The notes under the pieces were generated by a model. The model made no database searches. It saw only the letters and a list, made by a program, of their open reading frames with translations, and was not told the origin of the DNA. Positions 56,833 through 64,000 of a stretch of DNA of 64,000 bases are shown piece after piece. Source of the DNA: Ectopseudomonas mendocina (GTDB lineage: Bacteria > Pseudomonadota > Gammaproteobacteria > Pseudomonadales > Pseudomonadaceae); the NCBI RefSeq assembly GCF_008041835.1, contig NZ_VRYE01000025.1, forward strand, positions 1 through 64,000, given 5' to 3'. Both the position numbers and the translations under genes were made by a program. Each line of letters starts with the position of its first letter. Position 1 is the stretch's first letter.

Positions 56833-57507
56833 ATGAAACCCGCCTGGGCTCTTTTACGCCTGGCCAGCCCACAGTTGCCCATTGGCGGCTACAGCTACTC
56901 GCAAGGCCTGGAATGGGCTATCGACAGCACTCTGGTCAGCGATGCCGTGAGCGCCGAGCGCTGGCTGGCCGATCAGCTCTTGCTCAATCTCGCGCGCTTC
57001 GAAGCGCCGCTGCTGCTGGCCCACTGCCGCGCAGCCGCACAGGCTGACTGGGCACAGCTTCAGCTACTGGCCGAACAACACCGCGCCAGCCGCGAAACCC
57101 GCGAACTGGCCCTGGAAAGCCGGCAGATGGGTTATTCGCTGCGGCAACTGCTCGAAGGCCTGCCCGAGCTGGACGAGGCCGCGCGTGACCTGCTCGCAAC
57201 CCAGGAGGAGCCCGGCTTGGCTCTGGCCTGGGCACTGGCGGCACGCGCCTGGCAGATCGCCCCGGACGATGCCCTGGCCGCCTGGCTCTGGGGCTGGCTG
57301 GAGAACCAGCTCGCCGTGCTGATGAAGGTGCTGCCGCTTGGCCAGCAGGCCGCCCAGCGCCTGACCAGCCGCCTGCTGCCGCAGCTCGAGGCGGCCCAGC
57401 AACAAGCCGCCAGCCTTTCCCCCGAACACTGGGGCAGCGCCGCCTTCGGCCTGGCCCTGGCGAGCATGGCGCACGAGCGCCAGTACTCGCGTCTTTTCCG
57501 CTCCTGA
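56833..57507 (+). CDS. ureF: Urease accessory protein UreF
   Basis: The 224-residue helical protein couples UreD-urease to the GTPase UreG. It begins [20 protein letters not shown] and has the conserved [10 protein letters not shown] segment. The ATG at 56833 gives the family length. It lies 67 bases after ureE and 16 before ureG. Confidence 0.95.
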   Translation: MKPAWALLRLASPQLPIGGYSYSQGLEWAIDSTLVSDAVSAERWLADQLLLNLARFEAPLLLAHCRAAAQADWAQLQLLAEQHRASRETRELALESRQMGYSLRQLLEGLPELDEAARDLLATQEEPGLALAWALAARAWQIAPDDALAAWLWGWLENQLAVLMKVLPLGQQAAQRLTSRLLPQLEAAQQQAASLSPEHWGSAAFGLALASMAHERQYSRLFRS

Positions 57508-57523
57508 CGAGGAACAACACCCC

Positions 57524-58138
<615 letters not shown>

Positions 58139-58160
58139 TTCCACCTTCAAGGAGATCCCT

Positions 58161-58733
58161 ATGAACCTGCGCAAGACCCTTTCCGCCATCGCCCTGCTCT
58201 GCACCCCGGCACTGGCCTTCGCCCACCCTGGGCATGGTGATTCCGGCCTGATGGCCGGCCTGGCCCACCCGGTGTTTGGCCTGGATCACCTGCTGGCGAT
58301 GTTCGCCGTTGGCCTGTGGGCCGCCCAACAGAGCGGCGCGGCGCGCTGGGCGCTGCCGCTGACTTTCGTCGGCAGCATGCTGGTCGGCGGCCTGCTCGGC
58401 TTCTCCGGCGTGGAAATCCCACTGATGGAAACCGGCATCGCCGGCTCGGTACTGGCGTTCGGCTTGCTGGTAGTGGTCGCCGCACGCCTGCCGATGGCGG
58501 TATCCGTAGCCCTGACCGCCTTCTTCGCCCTCACCCACGGTGTCGCTCACGGTCTGGAGTTGCCGGAACTGGCCAGCCCCTTCGGCTACGCCATCGGCTT
58601 CATCGTCGCCACTGCCGCACTGCATGCCATTGGCTTTGCATTGGTGCGTTTTCTGCCCCAGGCCGCAGCACCCTTGGTACGTATCGCGGGTGGCGCCTCG
58701 GCAGCAACGGGTGCCTGGTTGCTGCTCAGCTGA
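58161..58733 (+). CDS. ureJ: HupE/UreJ family nickel permease
   Basis: The 190-residue protein has a signal sequence or first helix, then the HupE signature HPVFGLDHLLAMFAVGLWAA and about six spans. The histidine-rich HPGHGD near the N-terminus can bind nickel. It lies 22 bases after ureG with an AAGGAGA ribosome site, so it is probably the last gene of the ureEFG unit and supplies Ni2+. Confidence 0.92.
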   Translation: MNLRKTLSAIALLCTPALAFAHPGHGDSGLMAGLAHPVFGLDHLLAMFAVGLWAAQQSGAARWALPLTFVGSMLVGGLLGFSGVEIPLMETGIAGSVLAFGLLVVVAARLPMAVSVALTAFFALTHGVAHGLELPELASPFGYAIGFIVATAALHAIGFALVRFLPQAAAPLVRIAGGASAATGAWLLLS

Positions 58734-59340
58734 GCATCCGCTGCAGGCAGGGTGTACACGCACCCTGCCTGTTGGCGTCCAGAGCCGACGTGACGGGCGC
58801 TAGCGTGATTGCTCACCAGCTTATCCACAGCTTTCTTCACATACCCAGGGGATAATTGTTCGGCCTGCCTGCCAAGGTACAAAAAAGACTGGACAACGGT
58901 GTTTCCAGCATCCGCTGAACAGCACTGATCAAAGCTTGGCCAATACGCTGAGAGCCAGTCATATCGGGCCATACAGCAACAATTACAACAGTTACCCACA
59001 GCATCACCCACAGCAATCGTGGAAAACCAAAAGGCACGCTTCGAGCTTTCCCAAAAACTGTCAAGTCCTTGTGTGAAAAGGAAAAACAACGCTGTTCAAT
59101 TCTTCACCAACAGGCTGTAAACAAGGTATTTCAGGCATCGCAGGCAAACGCCACCAGCTTATCCACAGAAATGCCCACAGCCTTCGTGGAAAACTTTATT
59201 GCCGTTGTCCGGATGGTGCACAAACACACAAGGCCCTTGCATCGATACAGGCACCAACGCGACGCTAGCGACTGCAGCCGGAGTCGCTTTCAGTGGTCTT
59301 GCAGGCGCATCACGCCGCCAAGTTCATCCAGGGATGTTTC
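58734..59340. other. 607-base gap rich in DnaA-box motifs
   Basis: No gene is supported. The gap is more AT-rich than its neighbours. It holds perfect TTATCCACA at 58821-58829 and 59159-59167, a one-mismatch copy (TTACCCACA) at 58992-59000, and several CCCACAG and GGATAA or CGTGGAAAAC motifs in partly inverted order. A similar arrangement occurs at 61845-62075. The segments look like diverged copies of one intergenic element. Confidence 0.6.
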
Positions 59341-59955
59341 ATGTTCAGTTTCTTCCTCGCCGCCATGCTCCTTGGCTTCGTCTTCAACGCGACGCCCGGC
59401 GCCGTATTCAGTGAAACCCTGCGCCGAGGCCTGCGCGACGGCTACAAGCCGGCGCTGATGGTGCAGATCGGCTCGCTGGTGGGCGATGCCACCTGGGCCG
59501 CCGTGGGCCTGACCGGCCTGGCACTGCTGCTCGACAGCGCACAGATCCGCTACCCGTTGACCCTGGCCAGTGCGCTGTATCTGGCCTGGCTCGGTTATCA
59601 GTCATTGCGCGACGCTCATCGCCCGCCGCTGCCCAGCGACGACAGTCAGGGCGCCGCTGGTGGTGCCTTCGCCGCAGGCGCTGCGCTGTCGCTGACCAAC
59701 CCGCAAAACATCGTTTACTGGGCGGCCATGGGCGGCGCGATGGCGGCCATCGGCGTCGCTCAGCCAACGCCAGCTCACCTGGCGGTGTTCTTCGCCGGCT
59801 TCATGGTCTCGTCGCTGCTCTGGTGCTTCATCTGCGCCGGCCTGGTGGACTGGTTTCGCCGCGCGGCCTCGCTGCTCTGGCACCGCCTGACCTACGCAGC
59901 CTGCGGCGTGGTGCTGCTGGGGCTGGCCGGCATGAGCGCACTGGAGCTGGTCTGA
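59341..59955 (+). CDS. LysE/RhtB family exporter
   Basis: The 204-residue protein has six membrane helices with the family start FNATPGAVFSETLRRGLR and SLTNPQNIVYWAAMGG in the middle. LysE/RhtB proteins export amino acids or related compounds; the substrate is not predictable. An AGGGA ribosome site precedes the ATG. The 607-base gap upstream suggests its own promoter. Confidence 0.88.
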   Translation: MFSFFLAAMLLGFVFNATPGAVFSETLRRGLRDGYKPALMVQIGSLVGDATWAAVGLTGLALLLDSAQIRYPLTLASALYLAWLGYQSLRDAHRPPLPSDDSQGAAGGAFAAGAALSLTNPQNIVYWAAMGGAMAAIGVAQPTPAHLAVFFAGFMVSSLLWCFICAGLVDWFRRAASLLWHRLTYAACGVVLLGLAGMSALELV

Positions 59956-60054
59956 TCGACTCGCGGCTATCGCCACCATCGAAATAATCTAAGGGCGCAG
60001 CATCCCAGGCAGGACTAGGCTCAAGCACATATCCCTGCGTCAGGAAGCCGCGCC

Positions 60055-60132
60055 ATGCACCTCAACGACCTGCTCAAGCAACTGCTCGCCAGTTACGCCT
60101 GCGCCACCTGCGGCATCGATACGCGCCACTGA
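60055..60132 (+). CDS. Possible 25-residue small protein with a CXXC
   Basis: The short frame [20 protein letters not shown], followed by IDTRH, has an AGGAAG ribosome site eight bases before the ATG and a leucine-rich helix then CATC. It precedes the LOG gene by 59 bases. It could be a real small protein, a leader peptide or chance. I do not recognise it. Confidence 0.35.
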   Translation: MHLNDLLKQLLASYACATCGIDTRH

Positions 60133-60191
60133 CCCTTGGTGGCTGGGCGACGGCTGGTTACCCTTGGCGCCTTCAGCCAAGGAGCCTGCTC

Positions 60192-60779
60192 ATGTCCCTG
60201 CGTAGCGTCTGCGTCTTCTGTGGTGCCAGCCCTGGTGCCAGTCCCATCTACCGCGAAGCGGCCGAAGCCCTCGGTCAGCACCTGGCCAAGCGCGGCATGC
60301 GCCTGATCTATGGCGGCGGCGCCGTCGGCCTGATGGGCGTGGTCGCCGATGCCGCGCTGAATGCCGGCGGCGAGGTCATCGGGATCATCCCGCAGAGCCT
60401 CGAGCGTGCCGAGATCGGCCACCGCGGCCTGACCTGCCTGGAAGTGGTGGGTGGCATGCACGCACGCAAGGCGCGCATGGCCGAACTGGCCGATGCCTTC
60501 ATCGCCCTGCCCGGCGGCCTCGGCACCCTGGAAGAGCTGTTCGAGGTCTGGACCTGGGGCCAGCTCGGCTACCACGCCAAGCCACTGGGGCTGCTGGAGG
60601 TAAATGGCTTCTACAGCAAGCTGGGGGATTTTCTCGATCACCTGGTCGCCGAGCGCTTCGTGCGCCCGCAGCACCGCGAGATGCTGCAGATTGCCGGTAC
60701 CCCCCAAGACCTGATCGATGCGCTGGTCGAATGGCGCCCGAGCGCGGCGCCGAAGTGGGTAGATCGCGAGCCCGTCTGA
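60192..60779 (+). CDS. LOG family protein (TIGR00730)
   Basis: The 195-residue Rossmann protein carries the lysine-decarboxylase-like signature [12 protein letters not shown] (about 107-118) and the glycine loop GGGAVGLMG. Plant and bacterial relatives are cytokinin-activating phosphoribohydrolases acting on nucleoside 5'-monophosphates. Many bacterial members probably act in nucleotide salvage. In P. aeruginosa the homologue (PA4923) also lies near azurin. Confidence 0.92.
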   Translation: MSLRSVCVFCGASPGASPIYREAAEALGQHLAKRGMRLIYGGGAVGLMGVVADAALNAGGEVIGIIPQSLERAEIGHRGLTCLEVVGGMHARKARMAELADAFIALPGGLGTLEELFEVWTWGQLGYHAKPLGLLEVNGFYSKLGDFLDHLVAERFVRPQHREMLQIAGTPQDLIDALVEWRPSAAPKWVDREPV

Positions 60780-60843
60780 ACCTGTACGCAGACATGTAAC
60801 ACAATGCTACGCTCTGCGGCTTCTCTCTCACGGAAGCCGCAAC

Positions 60844-61779
60844 ATGGCCGGAAGCAGCCTGCTCGTCCTGATCGACGACATCAGCACGGTACTCGACGAC
60901 GTCGCCACCATGACCAAGATCGCCGCGCGCAAGACGGCCGGCGTACTGGGCGATGACCTCGCGCTCAACGCCCAGCAGGTCACAGGCGTGCGCGCAGATC
61001 GCGAGCTGCCGGTGGTCTGGGCCGTGGCCAAAGGTTCGCTGGTGAACAAGACGATCCTGGTGCCGGCCGCGCTGCTGATCAGCACCGTGGCGCCCTGGCT
61101 GGTGGTGCCGCTGCTGATGCTTGGCGGTCTGTTTCTCTGCTATGAAGGCGCGGAAAAGCTGCTGCACAAGTTGCTGCATCGGCATGAGCCCGTGGAGCAG
61201 CAGGCGCGCCTGGAGGCGATTGCCGACCCTGCGATCGACCTGGTGGCATTCGAGCGCGACAAGATTCGCGGTGCGGTGCGCACCGACTTCGTGCTGTCGG
61301 CCGAGATCATCGCCATCACCCTCGGCACCGTCGCCACCGCCAGTTTTCTCAATCAGGTGCTGGTGCTCAGCGGCATCGCCCTGGTAATGACCGTCGGCGT
61401 CTATGGGCTGGTCGCCGGCATCGTCAAACTGGACGATGCCGGGCTCTATCTTAGCCAGCGCGCCAGCGCCTTCGCCCAGGCCTGTGGGCGCGGCATCCTG
61501 CGCCTGGCCCCCTGGCTGATGAAGGCGCTTTCGGTTGTGGGCACCGCAGCCATGTTCATGGTCGGCGGCGGTATCCTCAGCCACGGCCTGCCGCCGGTGG
61601 AAAGCGCCGTGCACCTGGCTGCCGAATGGGTGGCCGAGGATGCAGGCGCCCTGCTTTCGGCCCTGGTGCCGACACTGCTCAACGCCCTGTTCGGCATCAT
61701 CGCCGGATTGCTCAGCGTACCGCTGGTCAGCGCGGCGAGTGGCCTGTGGCGGGCGCTGCGCAAAACGCCGGGGCGTTAG
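60844..61779 (+). CDS. DUF808 family membrane protein (YedI-like)
   Basis: The 311-residue protein starts [20 protein letters not shown] and has the conserved [20 protein letters not shown]-like segment (here [16 protein letters not shown]), then several membrane helices. It is full length for the family. Function is unknown. Confidence 0.88.
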   Translation: MAGSSLLVLIDDISTVLDDVATMTKIAARKTAGVLGDDLALNAQQVTGVRADRELPVVWAVAKGSLVNKTILVPAALLISTVAPWLVVPLLMLGGLFLCYEGAEKLLHKLLHRHEPVEQQARLEAIADPAIDLVAFERDKIRGAVRTDFVLSAEIIAITLGTVATASFLNQVLVLSGIALVMTVGVYGLVAGIVKLDDAGLYLSQRASAFAQACGRGILRLAPWLMKALSVVGTAAMFMVGGGILSHGLPPVESAVHLAAEWVAEDAGALLSALVPTLLNALFGIIAGLLSVPLVSAASGLWRALRKTPGR

Positions 61780-62165
61780 CCGCTCACTTTCTCAGCAGTT
61801 GCCTGCGCCCCTTGCGGGGCGCTGCCCGAAGCGACTTGCCCCAGGCTTATCCACAGCTTGCTCCACCGCTTTCGGGGATAACCTCTCAGCCTCCTATGCA
61901 GCGTCGGGCAGAGCATTGCCTGCTCACTCAAGCAATTCATTACAAAGCATTTTCTCGCAACGCCACGAACATCTGGACAAAAGCTGCACAGCGCCTCGCC
62001 AAGCCCGCATGGCAGAGCCTCTGGCGGATCTTGCAGAGCTTCCCCACAGAACTATCCACAGCTTTTCTGGATAACCGCCGTGGCGTTCGGTCGCCCCCAT
62101 GAGCAGCGGTAGCTGTGCGAACCTTCACTGGACCTGACCGGAAACTCAGAATCTGGAGACTTCAC
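61780..62165. other. 386-base gap before azurin with DnaA-box motifs
   Basis: No gene is supported. Perfect TTATCCACA lies at 61847-61855 and CTATCCACAG near 62052, each followed by GGATAAC (61875 and 62068), forming loose inverted repeats. The two sets bracket about 200 bases, like the arrangement at 58818-59030. I see no clear ANR-type TTGAT-N4-ATCAA site, although azurin is often ANR-controlled. GGAG at 62155 is the azurin ribosome site. Confidence 0.55.
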
Positions 62166-62618
62166 ATGATGTTGCGTAACGCTGCTCTAATCGCTCTGCT
62201 CGGCCTGGCCAGCACCCCGCTCCTTGCTGCCGAATGCTCGGTGGATGTCGAATCGACCGACCAGATGACCTTCAACACCCAGGCCATCTCCGTCAGCAAG
62301 AGCTGCAAGACCTTCACCGTCAACCTCAAGCACACCGGCTCGTTGCCCAAGACCGCCATGGGCCACAACTGGGTACTGAGCAAGACCGCCGACATGCCCG
62401 GCGTGGCCACCGACGGCATTCCCGCCGGCCCGGAGGCCAGCTACGTAAAAGCCGGTGACGAGCGCGTGATCGCCTACACCGACCTGATCGGCGGCGGCGA
62501 AAGCACCTCGGTCACCTTCGACGTCAGCAAGCTGGCGGCGGGCGAAGACTACAGCTTCTTCTGCTCCTTCCCCGGCCACTACTCGCTGATGAAAGGCAGC
62601 CTGACCCTGGTCGACTAA
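62166..62618 (+). CDS. azu: Azurin (blue copper protein)
   Basis: The 150-residue precursor has a signal peptide cut after about residue 22 (LAAECSVD), leaving a 128-residue mature azurin. Copper ligands are visible: His in MGHNW, then Cys, His and Met in [14 protein letters not shown]. It shuttles electrons in the periplasm, for example around nitrite reductase and oxidative-stress pathways. Two adjacent ATGs are possible; the first is used. Confidence 0.98.
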   Translation: MMLRNAALIALLGLASTPLLAAECSVDVESTDQMTFNTQAISVSKSCKTFTVNLKHTGSLPKTAMGHNWVLSKTADMPGVATDGIPAGPEASYVKAGDERVIAYTDLIGGGESTSVTFDVSKLAAGEDYSFFCSFPGHYSLMKGSLTLVD

Positions 62619-62668
62619 ACGATCTGCGATGATCGTGGGAGAGGCGCCATGACGCTCTCCCACGCCTC

Positions 62669-63562
62669 CTACCCCAACGGCAGCACCGTGACCTGCACGT
62701 CCGGATCGTGACTGCCGCCCCCCAGGATCACCCCCCGCAGCGGCGACACATCGGAGAAATCCCGGCCCCAGGCCAGGGTGATGTGCTCCAGCGCCGGCCG
62801 TACGTTGTTGGTCGGGTCGAAATCCACCCAGCCCTGACGCGGGCAGTACAGCGAGATCCAGGCATGCGAGGCATCGGCGCCGATCAGCCGTGGTTGGCCG
62901 GGTGGCGGCTGGGTCAGCAGGTAGCCGCTGACATAGCGGGCCGCCAGGCCGCGCGAACGCAGGCAGGCAAGCATCAGATGGGCGAAGTCCTGGCAGACGC
63001 CGCGTTTTTCTTCCAGCACCTGCAGCAGTGGCGTGGCCACCTGAGTGGCGCCGGCATCGAAACTGAATTCCTCGAAAATCTTCTGCATCAGTGCCTGGCC
63101 GGCCTGCAGCAACGGGCGCCCAGAGGTGAAGCAGTCGTCAGCGAAGTCGGCGAAGACCTGCTTGAGGCGTACATAGGGTGACTCGAAGCGGTAACGTGCC
63201 GCTTCCAGCAATGCCGGCTCCATCGGCTTGCCGCTATAGCTGAGCGCCGCGCAGGCCGCCTCCCAATTCGGCGAATCGTCGAGGTCGAGCGCAGGGCGCG
63301 CCAGCACCTCGACACGCAGCCGCGCACTGACACTGAGTTGCTCATGCGGACGCTCGAACACCAGGCGCGTCAGCGGGTTGCCGAACACGTCCAGACCGTC
63401 ACGGCGCAGGCAGGGCTGTGGATCGATGCGCAGTTCCTGTTCGTGGCAGCGCTGCCAGGGGCATTCGCGCGGCCACAGGTGCGCCAGTTGCTGGGCCAGG
63501 GAAACCGGCGCCGAATAGCGATAGTGAGTGTCGTGCAGAACTTGATAAAAGGCGCTGCTCAT
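62669..63562 (-). CDS. Transglutaminase-like protease family protein
   Basis: The 297-residue soluble protein has an N-terminal beta region (FYQVLHDTHYRYSAPVSLAQ) and a transglutaminase-like core with catalytic Cys in RGVCQDFAH, His in ADASHAW and Asp in DFDPTN. Such genes are typically clustered with circularly permuted ATP-grasp and alpha-E genes, and the alpha-E gene is present directly upstream with an ATGA overlap. The biochemical role of this cluster is not settled; peptide or amide chemistry is likely. Confidence 0.93.
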   Translation of the reverse strand: MSSAFYQVLHDTHYRYSAPVSLAQQLAHLWPRECPWQRCHEQELRIDPQPCLRRDGLDVFGNPLTRLVFERPHEQLSVSARLRVEVLARPALDLDDSPNWEAACAALSYSGKPMEPALLEAARYRFESPYVRLKQVFADFADDCFTSGRPLLQAGQALMQKIFEEFSFDAGATQVATPLLQVLEEKRGVCQDFAHLMLACLRSRGLAARYVSGYLLTQPPPGQPRLIGADASHAWISLYCPRQGWVDFDPTNNVRPALEHITLAWGRDFSDVSPLRGVILGGGSHDPDVQVTVLPLG

Positions 63563-64000
63563 GAGGATTGCGTCCGGTGGCTGACATCGACATGAGCGAA
63601 GAAACGCAGCCCAAGATGATCGGATACCGCGCCGGCGGCCTCGCTGATGGCCACCAGCAGATCGGCCAGGCCTTCGAGCACCGCGCGGGTGCTGCCGGGG
63701 CCGAACAGCGGGTTTTCCAGACTGGCGAGGCTGAACGCGGCAAGCTGCTCCTCCAGATACGCCAGGTAGCGCTCGGCCGGCAGCTCGAAGCGCTCATTGA
63801 GCCCTTCCAGCGAACGCAGCAGGGTGCGCATCTGGAAGATCACGGCATGCGGGTTCTGCTCGTCCAGCAGCAGCAGGTCGAGCACCGGGATCAACTGCGC
63901 CGAAGCCAGGTAGCGGGTGCGGTAGGTGATGCTGCTGTTGCCCAGTTCCAGCAGCCACTCCAGCGCCGACTGATCGGTAGCCGAGCCGCTGCGCAGGAAG
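63559..64000 (-). CDS. Alpha-E domain protein, C-terminal part
   Basis: The 147 visible codons encode the C-terminal half of an alpha-E (DUF403) helical protein. Segments such as LGNSSITYRTRYL and QNPHAVIFQMRTLL are typical. The gene runs off the window, so the N-terminal part is missing only because of the edge. Its stop overlaps the transglutaminase start by four bases. A permuted ATP-grasp gene is expected further upstream, outside the window. Confidence 0.88.
   Translation of the reverse strand, partial: FLRSGSATDQSALEWLLELGNSSITYRTRYLASAQLIPVLDLLLLDEQNPHAVIFQMRTLLRSLEGLNERFELPAERYLAYLEEQLAAFSLASLENPLFGPGSTRAVLEGLADLLVAISEAAGAVSDHLGLRFFAHVDVSHRTQSS

Noticed and set aside
58734-62165. Replication origin
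   Set aside because: DnaA-box matches are present, but there is no dnaA, dnaN, gyrB, rpmH or parAB gene nearby and no clear AT-rich unwinding region with 13-mers.

Overview
The window is a GC-rich chromosomal segment of a Pseudomonas (sensu lato). Gene content and order follow, from memory, the P. aeruginosa PAO1 stretch of roughly PA4839 to PA4923: speA, yciH, a Nudix gene, a DUF2333 gene, gcbA-like, ctpL, dsbD, aroQ, accBC, prmA, a zinc-ribbon gene, dusB-fis, purHD, retS, marC-like, urtABCDE, ureDAB-C, a DksA-like gene, oxaloacetate decarboxylase, desB-desC-desT, ureEFG-J, LOG and azurin. The many intergenic palindromic repeats would fit a mendocina/oleovorans-like lineage, but that is only an inference. 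I see no tRNA, rRNA, CRISPR, prophage, integrase or insertion sequence with a transposase.

Layout. 1-457: decayed DUF559 gene and palindromic repeats. 458-12716: bacterial alpha-2-macroglobulin, MATE exporter, GAF-GGDEF protein, a broken DUF2214 gene, arginine decarboxylase, YciH/SUI1, Nudix and DUF2333 genes. 12974-16654: REC-REC-GGDEF regulator (GcbA type) and a CtpL-type chemoreceptor. 16823-25196: core genes dsbD, aroQ, accB-accC, prmA, a zinc-ribbon membrane protein and dusB-fis. 25270-32052: purH, purD, the hybrid sensor RetS and a MarC-family protein. 32724-42698: urea uptake and urease structural genes. 42762-53066: DksA-like zinc finger, oxaloacetate decarboxylase, an orphan T2SS-F-like membrane protein, two tandem periplasmic binding proteins, several membrane proteins, a short Hsp70 and a secreted 16-residue repeat protein. 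53154-56101: desaturase, its ferredoxin reductase and the divergent regulator DesT. 56265-58733: ureE, ureF, ureG and hupE/ureJ. 58734-64000: LysE exporter, LOG protein, DUF808 protein, azurin, transglutaminase-like protein and the C-terminal part of an alpha-E protein.

How the parts work together. Urea use is encoded in two blocks about 13.5 kb apart. Three sites match the sigma-54 -24/-12 consensus with correct spacing: before urtA, before ureD and before ureE. A near-perfect NtrC dyad lies about 200 bp upstream of the urtA site. I therefore infer one nitrogen-controlled regulon. Several gaps inside the urt-ure block are filled by palindromic repeats, which blurs true gene starts (urtE, ureA, ureC) and may shape mRNA processing. 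DesT, its two operators 42 bp apart and the desaturase-reductase pair form a self-contained unit for adjusting membrane unsaturation. RetS and two diguanylate cyclases contribute to surface-lifestyle signalling.

I did not find a clearly new multi-gene system. The most unusual items are the sigma-54 set, the DnaA-box-rich intergenic elements, the repeat families inserted in operon gaps (one now encodes the C-terminal tail of DsbD), the GCTTCAG x10 tandem array and the 48-bp-repeat secreted protein.
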